From assembly GCA_947089585.1 (NCBI GenBank), contig CAMULB010000006.1:1-40551 (forward strand): DNA of 40,551 nucleotides. The letters run 5' to 3'. The position numbers and the translations under genes are program-made. The notes below the pieces were generated by a model. That model saw nothing but the letters and a program-made list of their open reading frames with translations, searched no databases and was not told the origin of the DNA. This DNA is from an uncultured Lachnospiraceae bacterium (GTDB lineage: Bacteria; Bacillota; Clostridia; Lachnospirales; Lachnospiraceae). Below are positions 1 through 8,102 of the stretch, in pieces (position 1 is the stretch's first letter; every line of letters starts with the position of its first letter).

Positions 1-56
1 ACCAGCGAATGAATATCATATTCAAAATTTGCCTCATTGATTCTGATCTTTTTCAT
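1..56 (-). CDS. Start of a leftward gene, probable coproporphyrinogen dehydrogenase HemZ (partial)
   Basis: Only the first 18 codons are visible, from an ATG at 56, reading MKKIRINEANFEYDIHSL before the window edge. The N-terminal style (short basic beta strand, then an acidic-aromatic FEYDIHSL stretch) resembles the N-terminal region of HemZ, a radical-SAM coproporphyrinogen III dehydrogenase-like protein. HemZ commonly follows the Rel and metallo-hydrolase genes in Clostridia. The gene would be the third of a leftward rel-MBL-hemZ run. The ribosome binding site is weak (a GAAATGAG-like stretch upstream). The reading frame is seen; the identity rests on gene order plus a short N-terminal resemblance and is an inference. 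Confidence 0.45.
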   Translation of the reverse strand, partial: MKKIRINEANFEYDIHSL

Positions 57-87
57 TTTTGTATCTCATTTCTTTGTACATGATAAT

Positions 88-120
88 CCGCCGCCGTGCA
101 GCCTTCATGCACAGCGGCGG
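88..120. terminator. GC-rich hairpin between the MBL gene and the next leftward gene
   Basis: Arms at 88-99 and 109-120 pair over 12 bp with one mismatch around a 9-nt loop. A run of T follows on the + strand (125-130). On the - strand, where the neighbouring genes are read, the hairpin is followed by a mixed AT stretch rather than a clean T-run. It could therefore be a weak terminator or an mRNA 3'-end stabiliser between the two leftward genes. Confidence 0.4.
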
Positions 121-129
121 TCGTATTTT

Positions 130-759
130 TTACAAAAACGGGTTCCATTCCTTCTCTTGCCCGATCGTCGTCTCACCCATATGTCCCGGATACACCTTCG
201 TGTACTCCGGCAAATTCAAAAGCTTGGTCCGAATGCTTCCCACCAGCTGTCCCATGCTTCCGCCCGGAAAATCCGTCCGTCCGACCGACTGGCAAAACAG
301 CGTATCGCCGGAAAATAAAACCGCCTCCGAGGGGATATAATAGCAGCAGCCTCCCTCCGTATGGCCCGGCGTATGCAGCACGCGAATCTCAAAGCCGGCC
401 AATTGCAGCATTTCCTCATCCTTGACCAGCACATCTGCATGATACTTCTGGGCGGCTCCCGTCATGCCGGACACATTTTTTCTTGGATTCTCCAAGGTCT
501 CACGCTCTGCCTCCTGCGCATAGACCGGAATGGACAAGCGTACGGAAAGCTCCTTCGCACCCCCGGCATGGTCAAAATGACCGTGGGTCAGAAGAATTGC
601 CACAGGATGATATCCCTGTTCTTCAATTCGTCCCGCCAAACGTCCTGCCTCCGCTCCTGGGTCAATCACCAGCAGCTCCTTTGTCTCCTTATTGACTGCA
701 AAATAGCAATTGGTCTGCACTTCGCCGACACAAAAGCTTTCGATCTCAATTTTCAGCAT
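130..759 (-). CDS. MBL-fold metallo-hydrolase, glyoxalase II-like
   Basis: This 209-aa protein has the metallo-beta-lactamase fold typical of the short glyoxalase II-like hydrolases of Firmicutes. The metal-binding signature THGHFDHAGG begins near residue 58 (His59, His61, Asp63, His64). It is followed by LHTPGHTEGG, FSGDTLF and YPGHMGE, which supply the remaining metal ligands. A thiolester hydrolase role, for example on S-acyl-thiol adducts, is usual for the family, but the substrate cannot be read from sequence. The start is supported by AAAAGGAG seven bases upstream of the ATG. It lies 79 bp after rel with no terminator between, so the two are probably co-transcribed. No signal peptide is seen, so it should be cytoplasmic. 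Confidence 0.88.
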   Translation of the reverse strand: MLKIEIESFCVGEVQTNCYFAVNKETKELLVIDPGAEAGRLAGRIEEQGYHPVAILLTHGHFDHAGGAKELSVRLSIPVYAQEAERETLENPRKNVSGMTGAAQKYHADVLVKDEEMLQLAGFEIRVLHTPGHTEGGCCYYIPSEAVLFSGDTLFCQSVGRTDFPGGSMGQLVGSIRTKLLNLPEYTKVYPGHMGETTIGQEKEWNPFL

Positions 760-838
760 AAATTCTCCTTTTTACGATTCACATCCTGCACGCTGCAGCT
801 GCTTTAGCAGTGCAATCTGCCGCTTGCTGCCCTGCGCA

Positions 839-3142
839 TCATCCGGTCGTCCGCACCACATCAATCACACTATCTACCTGGCGGATCTTATCCACCAGCG
901 CCCGCAGCTCCTCCCGGCCCTGGATTTCAAAGGAAAGGGTAATGGTCGCCACCCCCTGCCTGCCGGTCTTGGAATTTACCGATTCAATATTGATCTGCCG
1001 CTCGGTGATAATTTTGGTAATATCCACCAAAAGTCCGGTTCGATTGTTGCCATACACCTTAATCTCCGCCGTAAAGAGGCCGGCCTCGCCTTCCTCGCCG
1101 TCCCAATCAGCCTCTAACAGCCTGGCCTGCTCCAGCTCAGATAAATTGAGAATGTTGATGCAGTCCGTCCGATGAATGGAAACACCCCGGCCCCTGGTCA
1201 CAAAGCCCACAATCTCATCGCCCGGCACCGGCGCGCAGCACTTGGAAAAACGCACCGCCACATCCGTTACACCTTTGACAATGATTCCACTCTTAGAGCG
1301 GCGTTCGGCCTGCGCGCGATTCTTCGCACCCAAAGCAGAACCGCTGCCCAGGGTCTCCAAAAGCCGTTCGTCGGTAAGCTCCGCCGCATGGTCCTTCTGG
1401 TAATATTCCACCATTTTGTTGATAATCTGTCCTTCTTTTAAGCCCCCATGGCCCACAGCCGCCAGCGTGGAATCCCAATCGCGAAATCCGTATTTGCGCA
1501 TGATCTTCTGCTGGTATTCCGGCTTGTTGAGCTCCGGCCATTCAATGCTTTTGGCCTTGCAGTACTGGACAATCAAATCCTTGCCTCTTAAAATATTCTC
1601 TTCCTTGAATTCGCTGCGGAACCACTGGTTGATCTTATTCTTGGCCTGTGTGCTTTTGACCAGATTGAGCCAGTCCCGGCTTGGGCCTCTGGAATTCTGT
1701 GAGGTCAGAATCTCAATCCGATCCCCGTTCTGAATCACATAGTCGATGTTGACCAGCTTGCCGTTGACCTTGGCGCCGATCATCTTATTGCCTACCGCTG
1801 AATGAATCGCATACGCAAAATCAATCGGATTGCAGCCGCTGGGCAGCGTCTTGACGTCTCCGGTCGGCGTAAAACAGAACACCGTATCGGCAAACAGGTC
1901 GAGATCATTTTTCAGCAGACTCATAAACTCCCGATTATCGGACATATCGCGCTGCCACTCCAGCACCTGACGCAACCAGCCAATCTTTTCCTCCTCCTGC
2001 GACTTGGCTCCTTTGATGCTGCCGCCGGACTCTTTGTATTTCCAATGGGCCGCAATGCCGTATTCCGACGTGCGGTGCATCTCATAGGTACGAATCTGAA
2101 TCTCAAAGGGCTGCCCGGTCGGGCCCACCAGCGTCGTATGCAGCGACTGGTACATATTGGGCTTGGGCATAGCGATATAGTCTTTAAATCGACCGGGAAT
2201 CGGCTTGTATTTGGCATGAATGACTCCGAGCGCCGCATAACAGTCGAGTACGCTGCCGACAATAATCCGAATCGCAAACAGATCATAGATCTGGTCGAGC
2301 GTCTTCTGCTGATTGACCATTTTTTTATAAATACTGAAAAAATGCTTTGCCCGGCCGTCGATGTTGGCACGAATCCCCGCCCGATCTATATGCTCTCTCA
2401 CCTCGGCAACCAGCTCCTGAATGTATTCCTCACGCACGGTTTTGCGCAGGGCAACCTTCTCCACCAGATCGTAATATGCATCTGGATTGAGGTATTTCAG
2501 ACAAAGATCGTCCAACTCAATCTTAATCTTGGAGATTCCCAGCCGCTGCGCAATGGGCGAATAGATATCCATCGTCTCTCTGGCAATCTCCCTCTGCTTC
2601 TCCGGCTTCATATATTTGAGGGTGCGCATGTTGTGGAGACGGTCTGCCAGCTTGACCAGAATCACACGGATATCCTTGGCCATCGCCAGAAACATCTTGC
2701 GCAGATTCTCCGCCTGCTTCTCCACCTTATCCGCGTCATAGGACAGCTGCTCTAATTTGGTCACTCCATCCACCAAAAGGGCGATCTCTTCTCCGAACTG
2801 CTGGGCAATCTCTGCATCGGTCATGACCGTATCCTCCACCACATCGTGAAGCAGTCCCGCCACAATCGTCTCTTTATCCAGCTCCAATTCCGCCAAAATA
2901 ATCGAAACGCAGAGTGGATGAATGATATAGGCTTCTCCCGATTTGCGCACCTGCCCCTCATGAGCATCAAACGCGATCTTATATGCTTTTTCAATGAGAG
3001 AAATGTCCGCGGACGGATGATAGCGTCTCACGCTTCCAATCAGCTCTTGATATAAGCTCTTCGGGCTCGCAAACTCCTTCGTCGGTTTGATATGATCCGC
3101 CTGCAGAGCCTGTTCCCTCTCGATGAATTTCATTTCTGCCAT
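839..3142 (-). CDS. relA: Bifunctional (p)ppGpp synthetase/hydrolase Rel
   Basis: This 767-aa long RelA/SpoT homologue makes and degrades the stringent-response alarmone (p)ppGpp. All domains are in order. The HD hydrolase domain has HDVVEDT at about residue 99 and KLADRLHNMRTL further on. The synthetase domain contains GRAKHFFSIYKKM, RFKDYIAMPKPN and EIQIRTYEMHRTSEYG. A TGS domain follows (VFCFTPTGDVKTLPSG), then a zinc-finger/CC region with RFSKCCAPVPGD, and a C-terminal ACT domain (about 690-767). Keeping both catalytic motifs points to the bifunctional Rel of Gram-positive bacteria rather than a synthetase-only protein. GGGAGAG lies just upstream of the ATG at 3142. A strong promoter is at 3220-3248, inside the end of the upstream acetyltransferase gene, so rel can be transcribed independently. 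Confidence 0.97.
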   Translation of the reverse strand: MAEMKFIEREQALQADHIKPTKEFASPKSLYQELIGSVRRYHPSADISLIEKAYKIAFDAHEGQVRKSGEAYIIHPLCVSIILAELELDKETIVAGLLHDVVEDTVMTDAEIAQQFGEEIALLVDGVTKLEQLSYDADKVEKQAENLRKMFLAMAKDIRVILVKLADRLHNMRTLKYMKPEKQREIARETMDIYSPIAQRLGISKIKIELDDLCLKYLNPDAYYDLVEKVALRKTVREEYIQELVAEVREHIDRAGIRANIDGRAKHFFSIYKKMVNQQKTLDQIYDLFAIRIIVGSVLDCYAALGVIHAKYKPIPGRFKDYIAMPKPNMYQSLHTTLVGPTGQPFEIQIRTYEMHRTSEYGIAAHWKYKESGGSIKGAKSQEEEKIGWLRQVLEWQRDMSDNREFMSLLKNDLDLFADTVFCFTPTGDVKTLPSGCNPIDFAYAIHSAVGNKMIGAKVNGKLVNIDYVIQNGDRIEILTSQNSRGPSRDWLNLVKSTQAKNKINQWFRSEFKEENILRGKDLIVQYCKAKSIEWPELNKPEYQQKIMRKYGFRDWDSTLAAVGHGGLKEGQIINKMVEYYQKDHAAELTDERLLETLGSGSALGAKNRAQAERRSKSGIIVKGVTDVAVRFSKCCAPVPGDEIVGFVTRGRGVSIHRTDCINILNLSELEQARLLEADWDGEEGEAGLFTAEIKVYGNNRTGLLVDITKIITERQINIESVNSKTGRQGVATITLSFEIQGREELRALVDKIRQVDSVIDVVRTTG

Positions 3143-3219
3143 AGATTACTCTCCCGTCTTTTGTCCAAATCAAAATGCACCGGATCTGTTGCTTCTTTAC
3201 TGATACGGTTATTTTTATT

Positions 3220-3248
3220 ATTATACGCACTTTTGTCTAACTTTGCAA
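3220..3248 (-). promoter_or_regulatory. Sigma-A type promoter of rel
   Basis: On the - strand a TTGCAA -35 box (3243-3248) and a perfect TATAAT -10 box (3220-3225) are separated by 17 bp. It overlaps the last codons of the GNAT gene and leaves a leader of roughly 70 nt before the rel start codon. No hairpin or attenuator is evident in the leader. Confidence 0.75.
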
Positions 3249-4139
3249 GATTTTCGAGTATCTTTGCATTTCTTTTCCATTGCATAAGACGCTCTTTTCC
3301 CATTGAAAACCCAATTTTAACGCCAAATGAACGGAAACGATATTTTCCTTCTGGATCAGGCAGTGAATGGTATCAAATCCGGTGGCGACTTTGGCATAAT
3401 CCAAGATTCCCAGACAGACCTCCGTCGCGTAGCCCTGGCGCTGCTTTGGCTTGGCAATCAAATAACCGAGCTCCAGCTGCACCTCACCTTCCACCTCCAG
3501 ATGGCCCAATCCCGCACGGCCAATCGTCTGCCCCGTCTCCTTTTCCACCACCAGCCACAGCCCATATCCAAAAAAACCGTACATATGCTCAATATAGGCT
3601 TTGGTATATTCTTCCTCCTTTTTGCGGTCTTCATACAATCCATCGGTATATTGTGTCATTTCCTTCGGCCCGTAAATCCGGTACAAATCATCCAAATCCG
3701 TCAGTGTGACCTCCCGCAGCAGACAGCGCTGCGTCTCAATCACCGTCCAGGGCAGATGATGATAACGCTGATACACCCGCTCCAAAAAATAAAAATCTAC
3801 TTCGTCGAACCCCTCCACAATCATCGGCAGCGGCGACTGAATCCGCCCTGGCGCCGGCTCATATCCCAGCACCGATGCATTCCAAATCCTGGCATCCTGC
3901 ACACTCTCCTCACAATCGGCAATCATCAGTCCGTCCGCAAACGGAAACGCGGGCGCAGCCTGATTTGTTTTTCCGACCAACAGCGCCGACGCCTCCTTTT
4001 CCAGCTCCGACAGCCCGCTGACGTCCAGCACGGCCACCCCATATTCATACAACCCCAGCAGCAGCCTTCGCAGCGGCTCCTGCCAATTCCCATGTGCAAT
4101 CAATTTGTCTCTGTCAATCAGTACCAGCTTCAATGGCAT
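3237..4139 (-). CDS. GNAT family N-acetyltransferase with an N-terminal extension
   Basis: This protein of about 300 aa ends in a GNAT domain. Residues from about 135 on carry an RimJ/RimL-like pattern (CLLREVTLTDLDDLYRIYG, then IGRAGLGHLEV, ELGYLIAKPKQRQGYATEV with the acetyl-CoA loop QRQGYA, and NIVSVHLALKLGF). The first ~130 residues (MPLKLVLIDRDKL onward) resemble a degraded HAD-like or regulatory module and are not recognised with confidence. The frame is open up to 4274, but those codons overlap the terminator at 4218-4245, so the ATG at 4139 with GGGAG about 14 bases upstream is preferred. The acceptor substrate is unknown. The gene sits between a terminator and rel. Confidence 0.8.
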   Translation of the reverse strand: MPLKLVLIDRDKLIAHGNWQEPLRRLLLGLYEYGVAVLDVSGLSELEKEASALLVGKTNQAAPAFPFADGLMIADCEESVQDARIWNASVLGYEPAPGRIQSPLPMIVEGFDEVDFYFLERVYQRYHHLPWTVIETQRCLLREVTLTDLDDLYRIYGPKEMTQYTDGLYEDRKKEEEYTKAYIEHMYGFFGYGLWLVVEKETGQTIGRAGLGHLEVEGEVQLELGYLIAKPKQRQGYATEVCLGILDYAKVATGFDTIHCLIQKENIVSVHLALKLGFQWEKSVLCNGKEMQRYSKILQS

Positions 4140-4217
4140 AGCTGTATGTTTCGCTCTCCCTTCCGCAATCTGCAAACCCTTCCCCAATTCTCTTCCATAA
4201 TCTATTTTATCATAACA

Positions 4218-4245
4218 AAAAGCTCTCGATAACACCAGAGCTTTT
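4218..4245 (-). terminator. Rho-independent terminator after the UroD-like gene and small ORF
   Basis: A perfect 9-bp stem (4218-4226 with 4237-4245) encloses a 10-nt loop and is followed on the - strand by a T-rich stretch (CTTTTTGTTATG). It closes the transcript holding the UroD-like gene and the small ORF at 4279-4416, and argues against starting the acetyltransferase upstream of it. Confidence 0.7.
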
Positions 4246-4278
4246 GCCAAAAAAATCAAAAATATAATGATCATTGTA

Positions 4279-4416
4279 TCACGGTTCCGATTCCGTACTG
4301 AAAAACGTTCCCCGATCTCCTGTCAGACTGTCAGACCAAAAATCGCTTTCGTCATCCTTCTGAAATTCTATGATGCGATCCAGGCTGTACACAAAGCCCG
4401 GATTTTGAAACGTCAA
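4279..4416 (-). CDS. Possible small protein, 45 aa, TTG start
   Basis: After the UroD-like stop codon (30 bp away) a TTG at 4416 opens a 45-codon frame ending at TGA (4279-4281). The protein begins LTFQNPGFVYSLDRIIEF and is strongly acidic afterwards (QKDDESDFWSDS), ending FFSTESEP. An AAAGGAG lies about 11 bases upstream of the TTG. The ORF ends 34 bp before the terminator, so it is the last cistron of that transcript. The balanced composition, good Shine-Dalgarno and tight position suggest real coding. No family is recognised, and the long leader-like position leaves room for chance. Confidence 0.42.
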   Translation of the reverse strand: MTFQNPGFVYSLDRIIEFQKDDESDFWSDSLTGDRGTFFSTESEP

Positions 4417-4446
4417 TTCCCCCTGATTCTCCTTTAAGCCTGCCCC

Positions 4447-5448
4447 TTACCGCTGTACACATGCCTGCGCCGCACGAATCAGAGCGCACAGGTTCTCATA
4501 GGGAACATCCTCCTGAATCTCCTGCGAAGGCGCCGTAATAAAACCGCCGTTTTTGCTCATAGCCTGTACGACCCTTCTTGTCTCCGCTTCTACTTCTGCC
4601 GGCGTACCGAAGGGCAGCACTCTCTGTGTACTGATTCCTCCATAAAATGCCATTTTGCTGCCGTACTGCTCCTTCAACCGGTAAATATCCATGCATTCCG
4701 GCTGAATCGGGTTCAGGCATTCCACGCCAAGCTCTGCAAGATCCTCCATAATCCGGGTGATATTTCCGCAGGAATGCACGAAAACATTTTTTCCATATTT
4801 CTTAATCAAATCATATTCCCGCTTCTCTCCACCCTTGATCAGACTGCGAAAGCATTGCGGCGACATGATCAAATCATTCTGCGTGCCCCAGTCTGAGCCC
4901 AAAAGAATACCGTCCAGATTGGGACAGGTTAAAATATTCTCCAGCATAACCAGATTTTTGCGGATAATCAAATCCAATAGCTGCTGACACCAATCTGGAT
5001 CTGCCGCCAGATCATAAAGAAAATTCTCAATGCCACGGCTGAAATACGCCTTCTCCCAATGACTGCCCCAAATCGTGACCAGCAGATAGGCATCGTAATG
5101 CTCCTTCAAATAAGCCGCTTTTTCAAAAAATGCTTCATAGCTGCCTCTGCCGATCGTGTCGGGGAGCCCTTGGGGCGTATCCTCCTCTTGGAATTCCAGC
5201 GGAAGATTCGTCCAATCCCACCAGGGCGCGTCGAGATAAATGATATAATTCCCGATCGCCAAAGTCGCTGCCTCCCGCAAATTGAGCCTGCCCGCCCCAA
5301 AATCCTGCTTCACCTGCTCTGTGCCGAAATCCTCAATCAGCGCCTTTCCATATGCTTCATAGGCCTCCGCGGTCAAATTAACGGAATATGGAACCGGGCC
5401 GTTCGGTTCAAAACGCAGGGCTGACCTCACCGCTTCTGTCTTATTCAT
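4447..5448 (-). CDS. Uroporphyrinogen decarboxylase-family (UroD/MtaA-like) methyltransferase
   Basis: This 333-aa protein has the URO-D fold used by haem enzymes and by the many corrinoid- or thiol-dependent methyltransferases (MtaA, MtbA, CmuA types) of anaerobes. The zinc-site signature VHSCGN is present near residue 225, followed by GVECLNPIQPE and MAFYGGISTQR. The C-terminal APSQEIQEDVPYENL is the usual closing motif of the methyltransferase-like branch. No corrinoid-protein partner (B12-binding domain) is adjacent, so the methyl donor is unknown. The frame opens at TTG 5466, but GGAGG lies inside those codons and points to ATG 5448 (MNKTEAVRSAL). A promoter candidate lies at 5492-5521. 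Confidence 0.82.
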   Translation of the reverse strand: MNKTEAVRSALRFEPNGPVPYSVNLTAEAYEAYGKALIEDFGTEQVKQDFGAGRLNLREAATLAIGNYIIYLDAPWWDWTNLPLEFQEEDTPQGLPDTIGRGSYEAFFEKAAYLKEHYDAYLLVTIWGSHWEKAYFSRGIENFLYDLAADPDWCQQLLDLIIRKNLVMLENILTCPNLDGILLGSDWGTQNDLIMSPQCFRSLIKGGEKREYDLIKKYGKNVFVHSCGNITRIMEDLAELGVECLNPIQPECMDIYRLKEQYGSKMAFYGGISTQRVLPFGTPAEVEAETRRVVQAMSKNGGFITAPSQEIQEDVPYENLCALIRAAQACVQR

Positions 5449-5491
5449 GACGTATACATCCTCCAACTCAAATAGTTTCCCTATCTATCGG

Positions 5492-5521
5492 TATATCCGA
5501 AGCAAAACTTAACCTGGTCAA
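5492..5521 (-). promoter_or_regulatory. Candidate promoter of the UroD-like gene
   Basis: TTGACC (5516-5521) and GATATA (5492-5497) on the - strand are separated by 18 bp, about 40 bp upstream of the start codon. The -35 is good and the -10 is moderate. Confidence 0.45.
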
Positions 5522-5561
5522 AGGATGAAAATGCGCCGCAGAGCTTGCCGCGTCCGTCCGC

Positions 5562-5750
5562 CTAATAAGGCTCCGGCATAATGATTGCCGCCACAATGTA
5601 AGCGAGAATCCCGCTACCGGCCCAGCAGATCAAAAATACCAAAATCAGCCGAAAAATTGTCGGATCAATATTGAAATATTCACCCAATCCGCCGCAGACG
5701 CCGAACAGCACCCGGTTTGTTTTTGATTTATAAAGTCTTTTTGGTTCCAT
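5562..5750 (-). CDS. PspC domain small membrane protein
   Basis: This 62-aa protein is essentially one PspC domain. MEPKRLYKSKTNRVLFGVCGG leads into a GLGEYFNIDPTIFRLI turn, followed by a hydrophobic segment (LVFLICWAGSGILAYIVAAII) that should span the membrane. PspC proteins in Gram-positives are linked to envelope-stress responses. Three in-frame starts exist; AGGAG eight bases upstream favours the ATG at 5750. It follows the DUF4097 gene by 33 bp and probably belongs to the PadR-HAAS-DUF4097 operon, all members of which are envelope-associated. Confidence 0.88.
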   Translation of the reverse strand: MEPKRLYKSKTNRVLFGVCGGLGEYFNIDPTIFRLILVFLICWAGSGILAYIVAAIIMPEPY

Positions 5751-5792
5751 TATCATCACTCCTGTTCTTTTTAATGAAGCGTTCCTTGAACA

Positions 5793-6809
5793 CTAATCCG
5801 CAAAAGTAACCTGTACCTGGCCAATGCCGCACGAAATATCCATATTCCAATCTGCCCCGTTGTCAATCCACTTCTCTGTGCCAAGGCCGCTGTAACAATT
5901 ATCTCCAATCTGTACCTCTCCGATGCCGCATTCAATGCTGTAATTATAATACTCCTTTTTGCCTGTCATTTCAAGTGTAACACTGCCAACGCCACTGTCA
6001 ATGTCGATATCCTCCGCGCTCACACGCGTTAAATCCAGTTCTCCCGCACCGCACTCTGCATTGAGGCTGCCAGCCTCAATCCCGGACAATGCTGCGCTTC
6101 CTGCTCCCAGATCCAAATCCAGCTCCTGCGCTTTCAGAACCGGTATGCCTTCTCTTGCACTGCCCAAAAGCTCTCCTGCCCCAATCGACAGCTTCATCTC
6201 CACAGCGGACAGACAGGCGTCAAGGGATACCTCCGCCTCGGCTACCCCGATCTCAAGCTTTAACTCGTCAAACTCTTTGTCCCTGGGAATGCGCAGGATC
6301 AGCTCTGCATCATCCTTCCCATGGTGAAACAGACGAAAAATCTTACGATCGACCTTATCCTGAATCACCAGTGTCTCATCCTCCTGTTTCCAGCTGATCG
6401 AACGATGGTATTTCTCCCATTCGCTGCGATATCGCACTTCCATCTCAATCTCATTGCCATCCGCAGGCACAATCATCAGATTCCCAAAATCAAATTCCAG
6501 ATCAAGCTTGCGAATCTGATCCGCATCCCACCGTTCCTGTGCCTGCGTCCAATCATCATCGGAATTCGCAAGCACCTTTTTGGACCTGCCGCCTCCAAAC
6601 CAATGCGTCACATTCTCCACTGTCTCCACAGCCTCCTCGTCAAACCAAAAATCACCTGTGCCCCAGCCTATATTAAATCTTCCTTCTTCCGCCATCTGCC
6701 AGAACTGATACACGCCAAAGCCCATACCCGCGCCGACGACACAAAAAACCGCTCCCAGCAGAGCCAGACAGAGACAGATGATCAAACAAACTCGCGTAAA
6801 TCCTTTCAT
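5793..6809 (-). CDS. DUF4097 family membrane-anchored beta-repeat protein
   Basis: This 338-aa protein has one N-terminal transmembrane segment (about residues 7-30) and an external domain. From about residue 90 it shows the repetitive DUF4097/DUF4098 beta-solenoid pattern: alternating short strands with recurring GAG or GVG turns (SIGAGELLG, DLGAGSAAL, ECGAGELDL, DSGVGSVTL, ECGIGEVQI, SCGIGQVQV). The segment of residues 40-80 is acidic and has a GGGRSKK patch. Its ATG overlaps the stop of the HAAS gene by 4 bp, indicating translational coupling. Families like this are thought to act in envelope stress sensing together with HAAS/PadR partners; the exact role is unknown. Confidence 0.82.
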   Translation of the reverse strand: MKGFTRVCLIICLCLALLGAVFCVVGAGMGFGVYQFWQMAEEGRFNIGWGTGDFWFDEEAVETVENVTHWFGGGRSKKVLANSDDDWTQAQERWDADQIRKLDLEFDFGNLMIVPADGNEIEMEVRYRSEWEKYHRSISWKQEDETLVIQDKVDRKIFRLFHHGKDDAELILRIPRDKEFDELKLEIGVAEAEVSLDACLSAVEMKLSIGAGELLGSAREGIPVLKAQELDLDLGAGSAALSGIEAGSLNAECGAGELDLTRVSAEDIDIDSGVGSVTLEMTGKKEYYNYSIECGIGEVQIGDNCYSGLGTEKWIDNGADWNMDISCGIGQVQVTFAD

Positions 6810-7567
6810 GCCACTCTCCCCTTTCTATGAAACAAACGACTGCAGAGATTGACGCATCCTTTGACCGTCCACGGTAAAACCTTGCCAAAGAGCGCGACAC
6901 AGACCAACAACCCCAGCACCGCCAGCGCCAGCATGATCAATCCGACTCCCGATACGCCGAGACCAGCTCCAATATTGCCAACCGTAAACAGACTGATTCC
7001 CACACCGGCCAGCACAAATCCGACTACAAAAAAGACGAACACAAGGATCACTGCGGTCAGAAGCAGCGCAAATACCGTTGCTACAACGCCGATGATCAGA
7101 CCGAATAATCCGCCCAAAAGCCCAATCCAGATCGGGCAGGTAAACACGGCCAAAAGAACCAGCAAAATAGTTCGCGTACCGTCCTTTTGCCTGGGCACTG
7201 AGTCGGAGGCTTTTTGGGTATCAAAGTCATAGCCGCCGCCTTGCTTCGGATCAAAATCTGCGCCTCTCTCCCGGCCCTTGCGTGTATCCTTCGCCCCAGT
7301 ATAATTGTCTACCTCCTGACGCTGGCGAAATCTGGCGTCCTCATAACCGGACTCGGTATATTGATACTCCTCTGAGAGCCCCATATCCGCCTTGATGATC
7401 CGCGCCACCTTCTCCGGTGATTCCAGCTCCTGAATAATGCTAGCTTCATTCTCTTCCCCGGCGTCTTCAAAGTAGCCGTTGTAATAGGTCAGCGCCTCGT
7501 TCCGCTCCTCTCTGGGAATATCGGACAGCAGCTGTTCTAACTGATCCATAAATTCTTTTCTGCTCAT
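6806..7567 (-). CDS. HAAS (DUF1700) domain membrane protein
   Basis: This 253-aa protein starts with a DUF1700/HAAS signature (MSRKEFMDQLEQLLSDIPREERNEAL in two parts, then YYNGYFEDAGEENEASII). A charged hydrophilic linker of about 60 residues follows, and then several hydrophobic segments in the C-terminal half (ILLVLLAVFTCPIWIGLLGG onward). HAAS domain proteins are typically encoded beside PadR-type regulators and are thought to be membrane partners controlling the operon. It overlaps both the PadR gene upstream and the DUF4097 gene downstream by 4 bp (ATGA-type junctions), which supports a translationally coupled three-gene unit. Confidence 0.88.
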   Translation of the reverse strand: MSRKEFMDQLEQLLSDIPREERNEALTYYNGYFEDAGEENEASIIQELESPEKVARIIKADMGLSEEYQYTESGYEDARFRQRQEVDNYTGAKDTRKGRERGADFDPKQGGGYDFDTQKASDSVPRQKDGTRTILLVLLAVFTCPIWIGLLGGLFGLIIGVVATVFALLLTAVILVFVFFVVGFVLAGVGISLFTVGNIGAGLGVSGVGLIMLALAVLGLLVCVALFGKVLPWTVKGCVNLCSRLFHRKGRVA

Positions 7568-7887
7568 ATAATCTCCTCTCCCGAAAACAGCAGTGATATT
7601 TTAGAAGAATAATGACCCCACTCTGTTTTGTACAGATTCAGCTGCGCGCTGCCCCTGTCCGTAATCTTGTAATATCTGCGGTTCCTGCCTCCGCACTCTA
7701 CGTCATAAACCTCCAGGCAGTCATCCTTCTGCAGCCTGCGCAAGACCGGATACAGCGTGGATTCCGAGACCTCTATGGCCTTTCGTACATCCTGGGTGAT
7801 TTTATAACCATATGTGCCGTCCTCTTCCTTACTGACAACTGCCAGCACGATCGCATCGAGAAGAGCCGCACCTGTGTTAAATACCAT
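7564..7887 (-). CDS. PadR family transcriptional regulator
   Basis: This 107-aa protein is a PadR-type winged helix regulator. LLDAIVLAVVSKEEDGTYGYKI begins the helix-turn-helix, followed by the recognition segment ISESTLYPVLRRLQ-like sequence (here VSESTLYPVLRRLQKDDCLEV) and the wing with GGRNRRYYKITDRG. The short C-terminal helix is the usual dimerisation element. AAAGGAG precedes the ATG at a good distance. It is the first gene of the operon and most likely represses its own promoter, which carries an imperfect palindrome over the -10/-35 region. Confidence 0.93.
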   Translation of the reverse strand: MVFNTGAALLDAIVLAVVSKEEDGTYGYKITQDVRKAIEVSESTLYPVLRRLQKDDCLEVYDVECGGRNRRYYKITDRGSAQLNLYKTEWGHYSSKISLLFSGEEII

Positions 7888-7905
7888 GCAATCACTCCTT
7901 TTTCG

Positions 7906-8004
7906 TTTTATAGTTTCATATAATATTATTTAAAGCACATTACTATTCTTTGTGCATTACTATTTAATTGATAATACTATATACGATATAATATTATTTG
8001 TCAA
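7906..8004 (-). promoter_or_regulatory. Promoter and candidate PadR operator of the envelope operon
   Basis: On the - strand a consensus TTGACA (7999-8004) and TATAGT (7976-7981) are exactly 17 bp apart. The whole element from 7966 to 8005 is an AT-rich imperfect inverted repeat (ATTGATAATAcTATA facing TATAaTATT..TGTCAAT). Downstream lie two copies of AATAGTAATG and a GCACA..TGTGC inverted repeat (7935-7956). This arrangement fits autorepression by the PadR protein. The promoter is clearly visible; the operator role is inferred. Confidence 0.72.
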
Positions 8005-8102
8005 TATCCTATGCAGAAATTTTTTCTTTGTTACAGAAAATTTTTCCCCCTGCAAACCAAATGTGTGTACTTCGCTCCTTACACAGGGAATCCGGACGCA
8101 AA

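Noticed and set aside
769..846. Alternative frame continuing past the rel stop codon (DDAQGSKRQIALLKQLQRAG)
   Set aside because: Rel ends with the usual VVRTTG; the following open stretch is short and has no start.
1802..2755. Long + strand frame opposite rel (317 codons)
   Set aside because: It is the complement of conserved rel codons and has no family features or ribosome site.
3327..4232. Long + strand frame opposite the GNAT gene (301 codons)
   Set aside because: Shadow of the acetyltransferase; composition rich in His/Gln/Arg typical of antisense frames.
4140..4274. N-terminal extension of the GNAT gene from 4274
   Set aside because: It covers a terminator hairpin and has hydrophobic, non-family sequence; the ATG at 4139 is a better start.
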